NCBI GenBank assembly: GCA_027692465.1 | Contig: JAQEYU010000003.1 | Span: forward strand, 1-64,000 | From: Enterococcaceae bacterium OF42-14pH9A | GTDB lineage: Bacteria; Bacillota; Bacilli; Lactobacillales; Enterococcaceae | Length of the DNA: 64,000 nt | Direction of reading: 5' to 3' | In this document: piece by piece, positions 1 through 8,187 of the stretch | Numbering within the stretch: the stretch's first letter is position 1 | Layout of the letters: each line of letters starts with the position of its first letter | Position numbers and translations under genes: made by a program | The notes under the pieces: model-generated | What the model was told of the DNA's origin: nothing | The model's input: the letters and a program-made list of their open reading frames with translations, nothing else | The model's database searches: none

Positions 1-58
1 TGGTAGTAGCGCATGACTGTTAATCATGATGTCGTAGGTTCGAGTCCTACTGCCGGAG
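1..58 (+). tRNA. tRNA-Asn (GTT), 5' end cut by window edge
   Basis: The anticodon stem and loop with GTT at 19-21, the T arm (34-50) and the 3' acceptor strand (51-57) are visible. The 5' acceptor strand and part of the D arm lie before base 1. It is the first visible member of a tRNA array that probably trails an rRNA operon (inference). Confidence 0.93.
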
Positions 59-102
59 TTCTCTATCTTTGAGAAGGGTAGGGTATCGCTTCTTTTATCT
101 CT

Positions 103-192
103 GGAGAGTTGTCCGAGTGGCCGAAGGAGCATGATTGGAAATCATGTAGATGGGTATACCCTGTCTCAAGGGTTCAAATCCCTTACTCTCCG
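103..192 (+). tRNA. tRNA-Ser (GGA)
   Basis: A class II tRNA with a long variable arm. The acceptor strand GGAGAGT pairs with ACTCTCC. The anticodon loop reads TTGGAAA with GGA. CCA is not encoded. Confidence 0.96.
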
Positions 193-200
193 TTTTGATT

Positions 201-272
201 GGTCCGTTGGTCAAGTGGTTAAGACACCGCCCTTTCACGGCGGTAACACGGGTTCGAATCCCGTACGGATCA
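201..272 (+). tRNA. tRNA-Glu (TTC)
   Basis: Complete cloverleaf. Acceptor GGTCCGT pairs with ACGGATC (one G-T pair), the anticodon is TTC, and the T arm is GGGTTCGAATCCC. CCA is not encoded. Confidence 0.96.
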
Positions 273-286
273 TTAATCGAATATTT

Positions 287-359
287 GGGGGTTTAGCTCA
301 GCTGGGAGAGCATCTGCCTTACAAGCAGAGGGTCAGCGGTTCGATCCCGTTAACCCCCA
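287..359 (+). tRNA. tRNA-Val (TAC)
   Basis: Acceptor GGGGGTT pairs with AACCCCC. The anticodon is TAC in the loop CTTACAA, and the T arm is GCGGTTCGATCCCGT. Confidence 0.96.
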
Positions 360-368
360 TTAAATGTT

Positions 369-441
369 GGTCCCGTAGTGTAGTGGTTATCACGCCTGCC
401 TGTCACGCAGGAGATCGCGGGTTCGAGTCCCGTCGGGACCG
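369..441 (+). tRNA. tRNA-Asp (GTC)
   Basis: Acceptor GGTCCCG pairs with CGGGACC. The anticodon is GTC in the loop CTGTCAC, and the discriminator base is G. Confidence 0.96.
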
Positions 442-482
442 CCATTTTAAAAATTCGATTAATTATACAATTTTATAATTAT

Positions 483-555
483 GGCTCGGTAGCTCAGTTG
501 GTAGAGCAATGGATTGAAGCTCCATGTGTCGGCAGTTCGATTCTGTCCCGCGCCA
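483..555 (+). tRNA. tRNA-Phe (GAA)
   Basis: The anticodon is GAA in the loop TTGAAGC. Acceptor GGCTCGG faces CCGCGCC, which leaves one T-C mismatch at the fourth pair. CCA is encoded directly after the discriminator (556-558). The rest of the cloverleaf is regular. Confidence 0.93.
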
Positions 556-559
556 CCAT

Positions 560-640
560 GGAGGAGTAGCGAAGAGGCTAAACGCGACGGACTGTAAATC
601 CGTTCCTTCGGGTTCAGTGGTTCGAATCCACTCTCCTCCA
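560..640 (+). tRNA. tRNA-Tyr (GTA)
   Basis: A class II tRNA with a long variable arm. Acceptor GGAGGAG pairs with CTCCTCC, and the anticodon is GTA in the loop CTGTAAA. It starts only two bases after the encoded CCA of tRNA-Phe. Confidence 0.95.
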
Positions 641-649
641 TTTATAACT

Positions 650-720
650 AGGGGTATAGTTTAAAGGTAGAACAGCGGTCTCCAAAACCGTTAGTGTGGG
701 TTCAATTCCTGCTACCCCTG
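650..720 (+). tRNA. tRNA-Trp (CCA)
   Basis: Acceptor AGGGGTA pairs with TACCCCT. The anticodon is CCA in the loop CTCCAAA, the discriminator is G, and CCA follows in the DNA (721-723). Confidence 0.95.
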
Positions 721-730
721 CCATTATTAT

Positions 731-804
731 GGCGACCGTGGCGAAGTGGTTAACGCACCGGATTGTGGCTCCGGCATTCGTGGGTTCGATTCCCATCGGT
801 CGCC
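731..804 (+). tRNA. tRNA-His (GTG)
   Basis: The anticodon is GTG in the loop TTGTGGC. The extra G(-1) at 731 faces the C discriminator at 804, the identity pair of tRNA-His. Acceptor GCGACCG pairs with CGGTCGC. Confidence 0.96.
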
Positions 805-812
805 CTTTACAT

Positions 813-884
813 TGGGGTATAGCCAAGCGGTAAGGCAAGGGACTTTGACTCCCTCATGCGTTGGTTCGAATCCAGCTACCCCAG
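813..884 (+). tRNA. tRNA-Gln (TTG)
   Basis: Acceptor TGGGGTA pairs with TACCCCA, and the anticodon is TTG in the loop CTTTGAC. Confidence 0.95.
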
Positions 885-915
885 TTGGTTTTTTTAAACC
901 ATACAATCATATAGT

Positions 916-987
<72 letters not shown>

Positions 988-1014
988 TAGTACTGCTATC
1001 AGTACCTTCAACAT

Positions 1015-1099
1015 GCCGGCGTGGCGGAATTGGCAGACGCGCTGGACTCAAAATCCAGTGCCCGTTGAGGGCGTGCCGGTTCGACCCCGGCCGCCGGTA
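1015..1099 (+). tRNA. tRNA-Leu (CAA), last gene of the array
   Basis: A class II tRNA. Acceptor GCCGGCG faces CGCCGGT, and the anticodon is CAA in the loop CTCAAAA. A nearly identical copy with the same trailing terminator lies inverted at 6387-6471. Confidence 0.95.
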
Positions 1100-1102
1100 T
1101 CG

Positions 1103-1133
1103 ACTTCCATCAATTGATGATGGAAGTTTTTTT
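1103..1133 (+). terminator. Rho-independent terminator of the tRNA array
   Basis: A perfect 10-bp stem (1103-1112 with 1118-1127) and 5-nt loop are followed by seven T residues. It begins four bases after tRNA-Leu. Confidence 0.9.
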
Positions 1134-1225
1134 GTTATTTTAATTACTTTAGGTTCTAAGTCAAATGGTGTTGTTTTAGTTAAATCACTTAAGGGGAGTG
1201 CTTCGGCATTTCTCTTTTTGCGTTA

Positions 1226-1874
1226 TTAAATGATTTCACAGATGTTCTGTTGGATCAGGACGCGCATGCGAAGATGGCGGAAGGTTCTGAAGACAAAAGC
1301 GATTCGTTTGATGACCTTGATTAAGTTGTTCTTCCCTTCCAACTTCCCGTTAGAGTAAGGGAAGTTAAGCGAGTGGATGATCGCTCTTTTGTGTTTATTC
1401 AAGTAGAGGATGGCCTTTTTAAACCCAGCGTCTAATGTGGCTGGCAAATGATCGACCAACTCAAAGAAGGCTTCGGCGTCCTTCGCATCAAAAGCAGTGA
1501 ATAAGTCTTGGTAGACCTCGTAGCTTTCTCTTAGCTGTTCATTGATTGACAATAAGTGATCCAAGACTTCTGATTCAGTATGGTATTTTCTTTGAAAGAG
1601 CGGATATTGCTTGGGGGACTTCTTGATAAGGAATCAGTTGGATCCAACTGCCTTTGTAGGAATGACGAATGAGGTTCGTAAAACCACACTGGGGACAACG
1701 GTCAACTTTGTAGGTCAGGATACCTGTAAAGATATTGGCCATTCTGCCATTTACTTTTTCCTTAGAGACAGCCTCTTTGGAGAAACGGATATTGGCATCT
1801 TTGATATTTAAGAGTTGTTTGATGGTTTTGTCTAGGTATTCGTCTTTTTCTCTGGTATTCTTACTTATGGACAT
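1226..1874 (-). pseudogene. ISL3-family transposase, internally deleted and frameshifted
   Basis: The N-terminal piece (1575-1874) starts with ATG at 1874 behind an AGGAGG site and carries the zinc-finger region CPQCGFTNLIRHS. It runs out of frame after the residues IPYQEVP. The C-terminal piece (1226-1564, readable a little further upstream in the same frame as KYHTESEVLDHLLS) has the typical end of the DDE_Tnp_ISL3 domain, including KLEGKNNLIKVIKRIAF and the FRHLRMRV region. The DDE core between them, roughly half the protein, is deleted, and the junction near 1600-1615 shifts the frame. The gene is therefore inactive. Confidence 0.88.
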
Positions 1875-1945
1875 TTGGTTATCCTCCTATGATTGGGTTC
1901 AGCGATTTAATTATAGGACGACCAAATGTCTTTTTGTTATAAAAA

Positions 1946-1990
1946 AATATTTGGTGTCACTACTCATTTTGAGTAACAACACCAAATATT
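1946..1990. repeat. Subterminal hairpin of the ISL3 remnant
   Basis: A perfect 12-bp inverted repeat (AATATTTGGTGT with ACACCAAATATT) encloses a second 6-bp inverted repeat, TACTCA/TGAGTA. It lies just inside the right end of the insertion sequence and overlaps the stop codon and last codons of the AraC-type gene. Confidence 0.8.
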
Positions 1991-3015
1991 ATAGAGCCAC
2001 GAAATTCCTTCGGTGTTTGGTGGTAATAGTCCTTAAAGTTACGGTAAAAGCGGGAACTGTCACTGTAGCCGATGTCATACATAATGATTTCAATTGATTT
2101 TGAGGTGTTTTTTAGCAGATGAGCGGCTTTTTTGAGGCGGAGCTCTTTTAAGAGTTGTTTAAAACTTTTGCCGGTGGCTTCTTTGATCCAACGGCTTAGA
2201 TAGCCTTGGCTGAGGGAAAATGCAGCAGCCAGTTGCGGAAGTGTAACAGACTGGAGCTCTTGATGCATATAGGATAAGATATTTTTTAATCGGGAAGCTT
2301 GGGTATTTTGTTCCAGAAGCAGATAATCTTGTGGAAAAACCCGCAAAAGCGACGCTAATAAAATCATGACGAGGCTGCGTTGGATGATCTGTTGGTAAGG
2401 TAAATTTTTGTCGGTTTCTGTAATCAGCTGATCAATGATGGTGGAAAGTACAGTTGACGTATCTTTTTGCCACAATAAGATTGGCTTTTTGAGTGCATGG
2501 AGCATCTGCAAGAGCAGGGCAGACAATTCCGTATCCTCGAATAAAAGGGCTGAAAAAGCTGTTTGAAAGGTTGAACGCTTGATCAGCAGATTCCATACAA
2601 CCGTATCTGGATTGTTTGTGAACAGGCTTTGGCGGGTTTCCGGTGGTACAATGCAGACCGAACCTGCCCTCATTTGATAGGGATGATTATTTACGGTAAG
2701 ACGGGCGGATCCGGCTTTGATATAAATCAATTTGAACATCTCCAAACGATGGATGAAATCGGGAGTAAAATTCGTGTGCTGAATCATGCAGATATCCTTA
2801 TCAGGATGTGCTGCAAAAAAGTCAGGCTCGGAAAGGTAACTTTCAATGATCGAAGGTGCTAACTCCGGCAGGGAAGTTTCCGGTAATTTTTCAAGATAAT
2901 AGTGACGAAACTCTTCCCAGGAGCTGAATTGGGGAAAGTTGTCAAAGGGCAGCTCTTGATACATTTGGTAATAGATATGTTCGTTTTTGGATAGTTCAAG
3001 TTCATCAGTTGTCAT
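1960..3015 (-). CDS. AraC-family transcriptional regulator, C-terminus replaced by IS sequence
   Basis: A 351-residue protein with an N-terminal cupin-like sensor region (about 80-180, including a PDTVVWNLLI segment) and a C-terminal double HTH of the AraC/XylS family (about 245-340), ending in the family signature GYSDSSRFYRNFKDYY...TPKEFR. It probably activates the divergent GH78 rhamnosidase gene in response to a sugar (inference from context). ATG at 3015 is preferred because a G-rich site lies seven bases upstream. GTG at 3030 and ATG at 3021 are also in frame but badly spaced. The last twelve or so residues (GSIIFGVVTQNE) are encoded by the end of the ISL3 remnant. The HTH itself is complete, so the protein may still work. 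Confidence 0.88.
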   Translation of the reverse strand: MTTDELELSKNEHIYYQMYQELPFDNFPQFSSWEEFRHYYLEKLPETSLPELAPSIIESYLSEPDFFAAHPDKDICMIQHTNFTPDFIHRLEMFKLIYIKAGSARLTVNNHPYQMRAGSVCIVPPETRQSLFTNNPDTVVWNLLIKRSTFQTAFSALLFEDTELSALLLQMLHALKKPILLWQKDTSTVLSTIIDQLITETDKNLPYQQIIQRSLVMILLASLLRVFPQDYLLLEQNTQASRLKNILSYMHQELQSVTLPQLAAAFSLSQGYLSRWIKEATGKSFKQLLKELRLKKAAHLLKNTSKSIEIIMYDIGYSDSSRFYRNFKDYYHQTPKEFRGSIIFGVVTQNE

Positions 3016-3119
3016 TTCCATACCCCCCACAGGTCATAAAAAGCCAGTCGTAAAAGCCGCTGTCTGGTGTCATTTTTGCTGTTACTCTGATTGTATCAAA
3101 GTGAAGTGAGGGAAGAAAG

Positions 3120-6068
3120 ATGACAGATATGAGAATTCTGAATCTGAAGACAGGTGGACTGACGGCGCCGCTGGGAATTGAAATTGTGGATGTTTCATGG
3201 AGTTGGCAAATGGTTTCAAGCAGAGTGGGAGCAGCACAGAAGGCGTATCGACTGGAACTGTTTGATGAGCAGGGCCGATTATTGCAGCAAACTGAAAGAA
3301 TCGACGGTGAATTTTCGACAGGAATCCAGTGTCCGTTTCCACTGATGCCGGGATCTTGTTACGGTTGGCGGGTGGCTGTTTTGGATGAGCAGGGTTTTTG
3401 GACGTATTCCCAAACGGCAGAATTCGAAACTGCGATCAGCAGCGATCAAAAGTGGCAGCAGTTGCCGTTTTGTGTTCCTAAGCAGGAAAGCGAAGTGCTG
3501 CCGGTCTTCAGTTATTGTCGTAGATTGCCGGATGATGTTGTAAAAGCACGGATATATCTTGCAGTTTTGGGAGTTTCCGAGGTTTACCTTAACGGTGAGC
3601 GATTGGGAGATGAAGCAGCTGGTGAGCGCGCTGTTTTTCTGAATCCGGGATATGGGAATGGCGGGTTAAGTCAGAATTACCTAACTTGTGATATAAGCGG
3701 GTACCTGCAAAATGAGACAGATCTGCGATTGACTTGCGGCGTTGGCAAGGGCTGGTTTTGGGGGATGGACTCGGGAAGCTATCGTCCGGCACTTAAATTT
3801 CTGGTCCGTTTTTTCACCAGCTCAGGAGAAATGATTCAGTGGACCAGTGACGACGAGCGGGTTCGGCTTTCATACAACAGTTGCATTCGGAAGAACAGTA
3901 TTTATGATGGCGAGCAGATCGACGGAGCTTGGCCGTCGCTGCAACAGTTGAATACAGGCGGATCATCGGAAATATCAGATGGAGAACCAGCGTCCCTGGA
4001 GACTTATGAGGTGCGGTTGGTAAGCCGTCCTGCTTTAAGAGGATACGTCTTGTGGTCTGAGATTTTGGAGCCGACCACTGTCACGATTTACACAGGAAGC
4101 AGCGCGAATGACAGCTATCCTGGCGGGACTATCAAAGAAAAGATGCGCATGGAAAAGACGGCGACCGTAAAAAATCTACAATATCAGGAGCTGCTGCCGG
4201 GAGAGACGATGGTGGTGGACTTCGGTCAAAATACTACTGCTGTTCCTCACGTTGTTTTTTCACTGCAGGAAGCAGGTGAAGTAAGACTGCGATTTTCTGA
4301 AATGCTCAACGACGGGCGCCTCTGGGATGACGATCCCTATTCAAGAACGGGAGACGGTCCGCGAGGAAGCTTGTACACAAAAAATTACCGGCAGGCAGGC
4401 AGTCGGGTCCTATATAAAAGTCAGGGGGATGTCCGGGAAGAGTATCGACCGGCAACGACTTTTTTCGGTTACCGATACATGGAGATCACGGCAACTGCGC
4501 CGATGAAAATCACGAGCTTGCTGTCAATTCCGCTATCTTCTGTCTACGAGAGGACCGGCAGGCTGGTAACAAATAACCAGGATGTCAATCGTCTGATTGA
4601 GAATTGTTGTTGGAGTCAAAGCAGTAATTATTTTACGACTGCAACAGATTGTCCGCAGCGAGACGAACGATCGTTTTGGAGCGGAGATGCCCAGGTCTTT
4701 TGCCAAACCGGGCTGTTCAATTTTGACTGTGCTGCCTTTATAGGATCTTTGCAGCAGGTGATGGTGGAAAGTACCGACAAGAAGGGGTATTGTCCGATGG
4801 TAGTGGATCAGACCGATGAAGAGTATTTCAGTACTTTTTGTGCCGGGTGGAGTGATGCACTGGTTATCGTAGCCTGGACGCTGTATCTGCAGTCCGGCGA
4901 CAGGCTCCAGTTGAAACGATCTTGGAAGACCATTTGCCGGTATTTGGAGTTTTTGGAAACCAATGAGCGGATGCCGGATGCAGCCCCACTTTTCGGGGAG
5001 CGAAATTGCGGTGACTGGCTCGCCTTTCAAGGAACCTGTGTGGCGATGATGGCAGATTACTACTACCTCTATACCCTGAAATTGGCGGGGAAGATTGCAG
5101 CTGTTTTGAAGGAAACAGCAGAGGAGAAATGCTGGTCGCAAAAACAACAGCGGGTCCGGGAGCGGTTCTATCAAAATCACATCAAGTTTAATGATCTTGA
5201 GCCGATTCTCTGTTCCGGCGATCGCTCCAGCTGGCAGTATCAGTTCCATGCACCGGAAGGAAAGAGCGGTGTCTGGGAGGACGATTCCCAGACGGCGCTG
5301 CTTTGGTATTTGCAGCTGGATTTGTGCCGCAATGAAGAAGAACGACAGAAAATCTGTGAGAAATTAGCAGCAAATATTAAAAATCATGCGCCCAAGACAA
5401 CCAGTATACGGGCCAAACAGGCGGAAAGGACGCTCTCGGTGGGCTTTTTAGGTGTGAATGTCTTGGCTCCGGTATTGAGCGAAAATGGGATGGCAGAGCT
5501 GGCTTATGATCTTTTGTTACAAGATCAGCTGCCTTCATGGCTTTTTGAGGTGAAAAACGGCGGAACCACGATCTGGGAGCGTTGGAATTCTTACGATCCT
5601 GATAAAGGGTTTGGCATTAGTGAGATGAATTCCTTTAATCATTATGCTTATGGGGCAATCGTTGAATGGCTGTATCGCTATGTATTGGGGATTTCCTGGT
5701 CTGAAACGGCTGCGGGCTTCAAGCATATTCGCCTGGCACCGCATTTTGACACTGGGTCTGCCTACAATACTCAGCGGCGTATCGGAGCGGTCAGTGGTAC
5801 TTATGATTCTCCGTACGGTCCGATTGCTGTTTCTTGGGAAACGACAGAGAGCAGGCTTAGGCACTATGAGGTGAGGCTTCCGGCCAATACGACGGCGGAG
5901 TTGTTTTTACCCGGAGCGGTTCTTCCTGAAGATGACAACCTGCCCGCCGGCGTTGTTATAGAGGGGCTTGAAAACGGCCGGCAGCATTTCAGTCTGGCTG
6001 CAGGGCATTGGCTATTTAGTGTCAACAATGGCCATTTAATAGTGGAAGACGGCGCATCTAAAGGATGA
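3120..6068 (+). CDS. Alpha-L-rhamnosidase, GH78
   Basis: A 982-residue GH78 enzyme that removes terminal alpha-L-rhamnose from plant glycosides or rhamnogalacturonan fragments. The order is N-terminal beta-sandwich domains, a catalytic (alpha/alpha)6 barrel and a C-terminal beta domain, the normal size for the family. The acid-site motif D510-C-P-Q-R-D-E516-R...GD523-A-Q and the general-base motif W-E820-R-W are present, followed by the conserved SFNHYAYGA segment. No signal peptide is seen, so it should act in the cytoplasm. ATG at 3120 follows a GAGGG site. It is divergent from the AraC-type gene across a 104-bp gap in which I see no convincing promoter. No terminator is visible directly downstream. 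Confidence 0.95.
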   Translation: MTDMRILNLKTGGLTAPLGIEIVDVSWSWQMVSSRVGAAQKAYRLELFDEQGRLLQQTERIDGEFSTGIQCPFPLMPGSCYGWRVAVLDEQGFWTYSQTAEFETAISSDQKWQQLPFCVPKQESEVLPVFSYCRRLPDDVVKARIYLAVLGVSEVYLNGERLGDEAAGERAVFLNPGYGNGGLSQNYLTCDISGYLQNETDLRLTCGVGKGWFWGMDSGSYRPALKFLVRFFTSSGEMIQWTSDDERVRLSYNSCIRKNSIYDGEQIDGAWPSLQQLNTGGSSEISDGEPASLETYEVRLVSRPALRGYVLWSEILEPTTVTIYTGSSANDSYPGGTIKEKMRMEKTATVKNLQYQELLPGETMVVDFGQNTTAVPHVVFSLQEAGEVRLRFSEMLNDGRLWDDDPYSRTGDGPRGSLYTKNYRQAGSRVLYKSQGDVREEYRPATTFFGYRYMEITATAPMKITSLLSIPLSSVYERTGRLVTNNQDVNRLIENCCWSQSSNYFTTATDCPQRDERSFWSGDAQVFCQTGLFNFDCAAFIGSLQQVMVESTDKKGYCPMVVDQTDEEYFSTFCAGWSDALVIVAWTLYLQSGDRLQLKRSWKTICRYLEFLETNERMPDAAPLFGERNCGDWLAFQGTCVAMMADYYYLYTLKLAGKIAAVLKETAEEKCWSQKQQRVRERFYQNHIKFNDLEPILCSGDRSSWQYQFHAPEGKSGVWEDDSQTALLWYLQLDLCRNEEERQKICEKLAANIKNHAPKTTSIRAKQAERTLSVGFLGVNVLAPVLSENGMAELAYDLLLQDQLPSWLFEVKNGGTTIWERWNSYDPDKGFGISEMNSFNHYAYGAIVEWLYRYVLGISWSETAAGFKHIRLAPHFDTGSAYNTQRRIGAVSGTYDSPYGPIAVSWETTESRLRHYEVRLPANTTAELFLPGAVLPEDDNLPAGVVIEGLENGRQHFSLAAGHWLFSVNNGHLIVEDGASKG

Positions 6069-6175
6069 GTCAAAATATCAGCTGCGAGACGGTTTTGTTC
6101 TGAAAGTATCCTGTCGATGGTCAGGATCTTTTTGGCTGCAGCCGGAGCGTAGTTGTTTTTTGTAAAAATCAGCAG

Positions 6176-6321
6176 GTGTCTCAAAACGTCAGCGATAGCT
6201 CTTTTAACCTTCTCCACCGCAATCTGAGCAGTAAATGTTCAGCTGTAACCTCACAGCGGCTACGTTTTAATTTTTGCTTCCGACAGGCCTTCAAAAAACT
6301 GAACTTTATCCGTGTTTTTCA
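6176..6321 (-). repeat. Dispersed intergenic repeat (MITE-like), copy 1
   Basis: This degenerate copy lies in reverse orientation in the gap between the rhamnosidase and tRNA-Leu. It starts GTGTCTCAAAACGTC and keeps the internal blocks CACCGCAATCTG, TAAATGTTCAGCTG and TTGCTTCCGACAGG, which are shared with the copies at 11902, 44052 and 60973. Apart from this repeat the 318-bp gap holds nothing I recognise. Confidence 0.7.
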
Positions 6322-6349
6322 CTTCATGAGATGAGCAGTGAAAAAGTGC

Positions 6350-6383
6350 AAAAAAATAACTTCCATCGTCAATCGATGGAAGT
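6350..6383 (-). terminator. Terminator of the solitary tRNA-Leu
   Basis: A 10-bp stem (ACTTCCATCG with CGATGGAAGT) is followed on the minus strand by T-rich sequence. It is closely related in sequence to the terminator at 1103-1133. Confidence 0.85.
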
Positions 6384-6386
6384 CGA

Positions 6387-6471
6387 TACCGGCGGCCGGG
6401 GTCGAACCGGCACGCCCTCAACGGGCACTGGATTTTGAGTCCAGCGCGTCTGCCAATTCCGCCACGCCGGC
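6387..6471 (-). tRNA. tRNA-Leu (CAA), solitary inverted copy
   Basis: A class II tRNA with anticodon CAA. By reading, it is identical to the tRNA-Leu at 1015-1099 over the whole gene, and the similarity continues into the terminator. It has its own promoter upstream. Confidence 0.95.
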
Positions 6472-6513
6472 AAAATAACACAAACGACATAATGTCTGTC
6501 ACTTACTTAAATG

Positions 6514-6542
6514 AGTATACCTGTCTTGCATGGGAATTTCAA
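6514..6542 (-). promoter_or_regulatory. Sigma-A promoter of tRNA-Leu
   Basis: On the minus strand a TTGAAA -35 box (6537-6542) and a TATACT -10 box (6514-6519) are separated by 17 bp, about 45 bp upstream of the tRNA. Confidence 0.8.
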
Positions 6543-6679
6543 CACTTTTTTTGAATTTTTCAGAAATAAATTTGCTTGTCGCAGGAGAGTGCTTACCACA
6601 ATATTTGATCAATTTGTGAGCCAGGGGCAGGACAGGTGACTTTTAACGAGCTGCCCAAGGATTGATTTTGCGAAAGCCC

Positions 6680-6708
6680 TTGCAATCTAGTAGTTTGAGT
6701 TGTATGAT
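6680..6708 (+). promoter_or_regulatory. Sigma-A promoter of the uxaC operon
   Basis: A TTGCAA -35 box (6680-6685) and TATGAT -10 box (6703-6708) are separated by 17 bp. Transcription should start near 6715, about 30 bases before uxaC. Confidence 0.8.
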
Positions 6709-6722
6709 ACTAATATATTAGT
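6709..6722. promoter_or_regulatory. Putative operator of the uxaC operon
   Basis: The perfect 14-bp palindrome ACTAATATATTAGT directly abuts the -10 box and covers the expected start site. This is a typical repressor position. The regulator is not identified here; GntR- or LacI-type repressors control hexuronate genes in other Firmicutes (known of the pathway). Confidence 0.55.
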
Positions 6723-6747
6723 TTAGAGAAAGAGCAGAGGTGTCCTG

Positions 6748-8145
6748 ATGTTTATCCATGAAAATTTTTTATTATCCACGGCGGTCGGTCAGAAACTCTA
6801 TCACCAAACCGCTAAAACACTGCCTATTATTGATTATCACTGTCATTTGGAGCCGGACCTGATTGCTGAAAATCATCGCTTCACCTCCATTACCGATCTT
6901 TGGTTGGGAGGCGATCATTACAAATGGCGGGCGATGCGGGCCAACGGTGTACCGGAGGCTTTGATTACCGGTGACGGTAACGATTGGGAGAAATTTTACG
7001 CTTGGGCCGAGACGGTGGAGAATTTGATTGGTAATCCGCTGTACCATTGGACTCATTTGGAATTAAAAGAATATTTTGGTGTGACGGATCTTTTGGACAG
7101 GGAGTCTGCTGAAAGAATCTATGCTACCTGCAATCGGCTTCTGGCAGAAAAAAACTATACTGCAAGGGCACTGATTAAGCATTCCGATGTGCGCTTTATC
7201 GGAACGACGGATGATATTTTGAGTGATCTGAAGGACCATAAAAAAATTCGCGAAACTGAAGATTTTGTGGTGGCCCCTTCGTTTCGACCGGATCCGATTT
7301 TGAATCTGCACAAAGGGCTGTCAGGCTATCTTGAGCGGTGTCGGCAGCTCAGTGGTAAGGGTCTTGCGACCTATCGGGAACTGGCAGTATTTCTGGCCGA
7401 ACGGGTGCAGTATTTCCACGAAAACGGCTGTATCATTTCCGATCACGGGTTCACCGAATTTCTTTACCAGCCTGCTACAGATGATGAAATTGAAGCCATC
7501 TATCAAAAAGGGTTGCAAGATCTGCCGGTTTCACGAGTGGAGCTGGCTAAATGGCAGGGAAGAGTGATGACTGACCTGGGTATCTTGTATGCGAAGCTGG
7601 GGTGGACGATGCAGTTGCATTTCGGTGCAGTCCGCAGTGCCAATACCCGTTTGTTCAATGAACTAGGTCCGGATATCGGCTGTGATTCTATCTTGGATCA
7701 GGGGGATGTCGCTGTGAATTTGAACGGTTTTTTAGATGCACTGGACGCAAAGAAACGGCTGCCTCAAACGATTCTTTATAATCTGAATCCGATGATCAAC
7801 GACGTGGTCGCCACTACCTGCGGCAATTTCCAACGAAATGACCAAGGGATCAAAAATAAGGTCCAGTTCGGAGCCGGCTGGTGGTTCAATGACACTTTCG
7901 ACGGTATGGTGAAACAGTTGGATACGCTGGCAAATCAGGGCCTGCTGATGAATTTTACGGGGATGCTGACGGACTCCCGCAGTTTCATCTCTTATCCGCG
8001 GCATGATTATTTCCGCCGAATCCTTTGTGACTATATCGGGAAGAAGGCAGAGAGCGGATTTTATCCGGCAGATATGGCTCTTTTAGAAAAAATGGTCACC
8101 AATATCTGCTATGAGAATGCCCGCAACTACTTCAAATTGACATAA
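6748..8145 (+). CDS. uxaC: Glucuronate isomerase
   Basis: A 465-residue UxaC that converts D-glucuronate to D-fructuronate (and D-galacturonate to D-tagaturonate) in the cytoplasm. The N-terminus has the metal-binding DYHCHLEP motif of this amidohydrolase-fold family, and the length matches bacterial UxaC. ATG at 6748 follows a purine-rich site and sits about 30 bases after the predicted start site. It is first in the order uxaC-uxuB-uxuA, which takes glucuronate to 2-keto-3-deoxygluconate. No KDG kinase or aldolase gene is in the window, so the pathway must finish elsewhere. Confidence 0.96.
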   Translation: MFIHENFLLSTAVGQKLYHQTAKTLPIIDYHCHLEPDLIAENHRFTSITDLWLGGDHYKWRAMRANGVPEALITGDGNDWEKFYAWAETVENLIGNPLYHWTHLELKEYFGVTDLLDRESAERIYATCNRLLAEKNYTARALIKHSDVRFIGTTDDILSDLKDHKKIRETEDFVVAPSFRPDPILNLHKGLSGYLERCRQLSGKGLATYRELAVFLAERVQYFHENGCIISDHGFTEFLYQPATDDEIEAIYQKGLQDLPVSRVELAKWQGRVMTDLGILYAKLGWTMQLHFGAVRSANTRLFNELGPDIGCDSILDQGDVAVNLNGFLDALDAKKRLPQTILYNLNPMINDVVATTCGNFQRNDQGIKNKVQFGAGWWFNDTFDGMVKQLDTLANQGLLMNFTGMLTDSRSFISYPRHDYFRRILCDYIGKKAESGFYPADMALLEKMVTNICYENARNYFKLT

Positions 8146-8187
8146 GCGACAGCTGGCAAGCGGTCGAAAACCTCAGGAGGAATCATT

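Larger units (their letters stand above)
1152..1998 (-). mobile_element. Remnant of an ISL3-family insertion sequence
   Basis: The element holds two pieces of an ISL3-type transposase (1226-1874). Its ends are imperfect inverted repeats: GGTTCTAAGTCAAATGGTGT at 1152 and, on the other strand, GGCTCTATAATATTTGGTGT ending at 1998. At about 850 bp it is well short of an intact member of the family (roughly 1.4 kb), because the middle of the transposase is missing. The 8-bp target duplication expected for the family is not seen: ACGAAATT on the right does not match TTACTTTA on the left. That suggests later rearrangement. The right end forms the 3' end of the neighbouring araC-type gene. Confidence 0.8.

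Noticed and set aside
131..478. Open reading frame across the tRNA array
   Set aside because: It runs through tRNA-Ser, -Glu, -Val and -Asp. Other frames in 459-1229 are tRNA shadows as well.
483..555. tRNA-Phe pseudogene
   Set aside because: The T-C mismatch in the acceptor stem and the unusual anticodon loop look odd, but the cloverleaf is otherwise complete with encoded CCA, and I recall similar genes in other enterococci. It is treated as functional.
4533..5249. 238-codon frame antisense to the rhamnosidase
   Set aside because: It lies wholly inside a well-conserved GH78 gene, has no ribosome binding site and no recognisable motifs. The antisense frames at 8470-9186, 10026-10667, 14128-14997 and 29964-30917 were rejected for the same reason.
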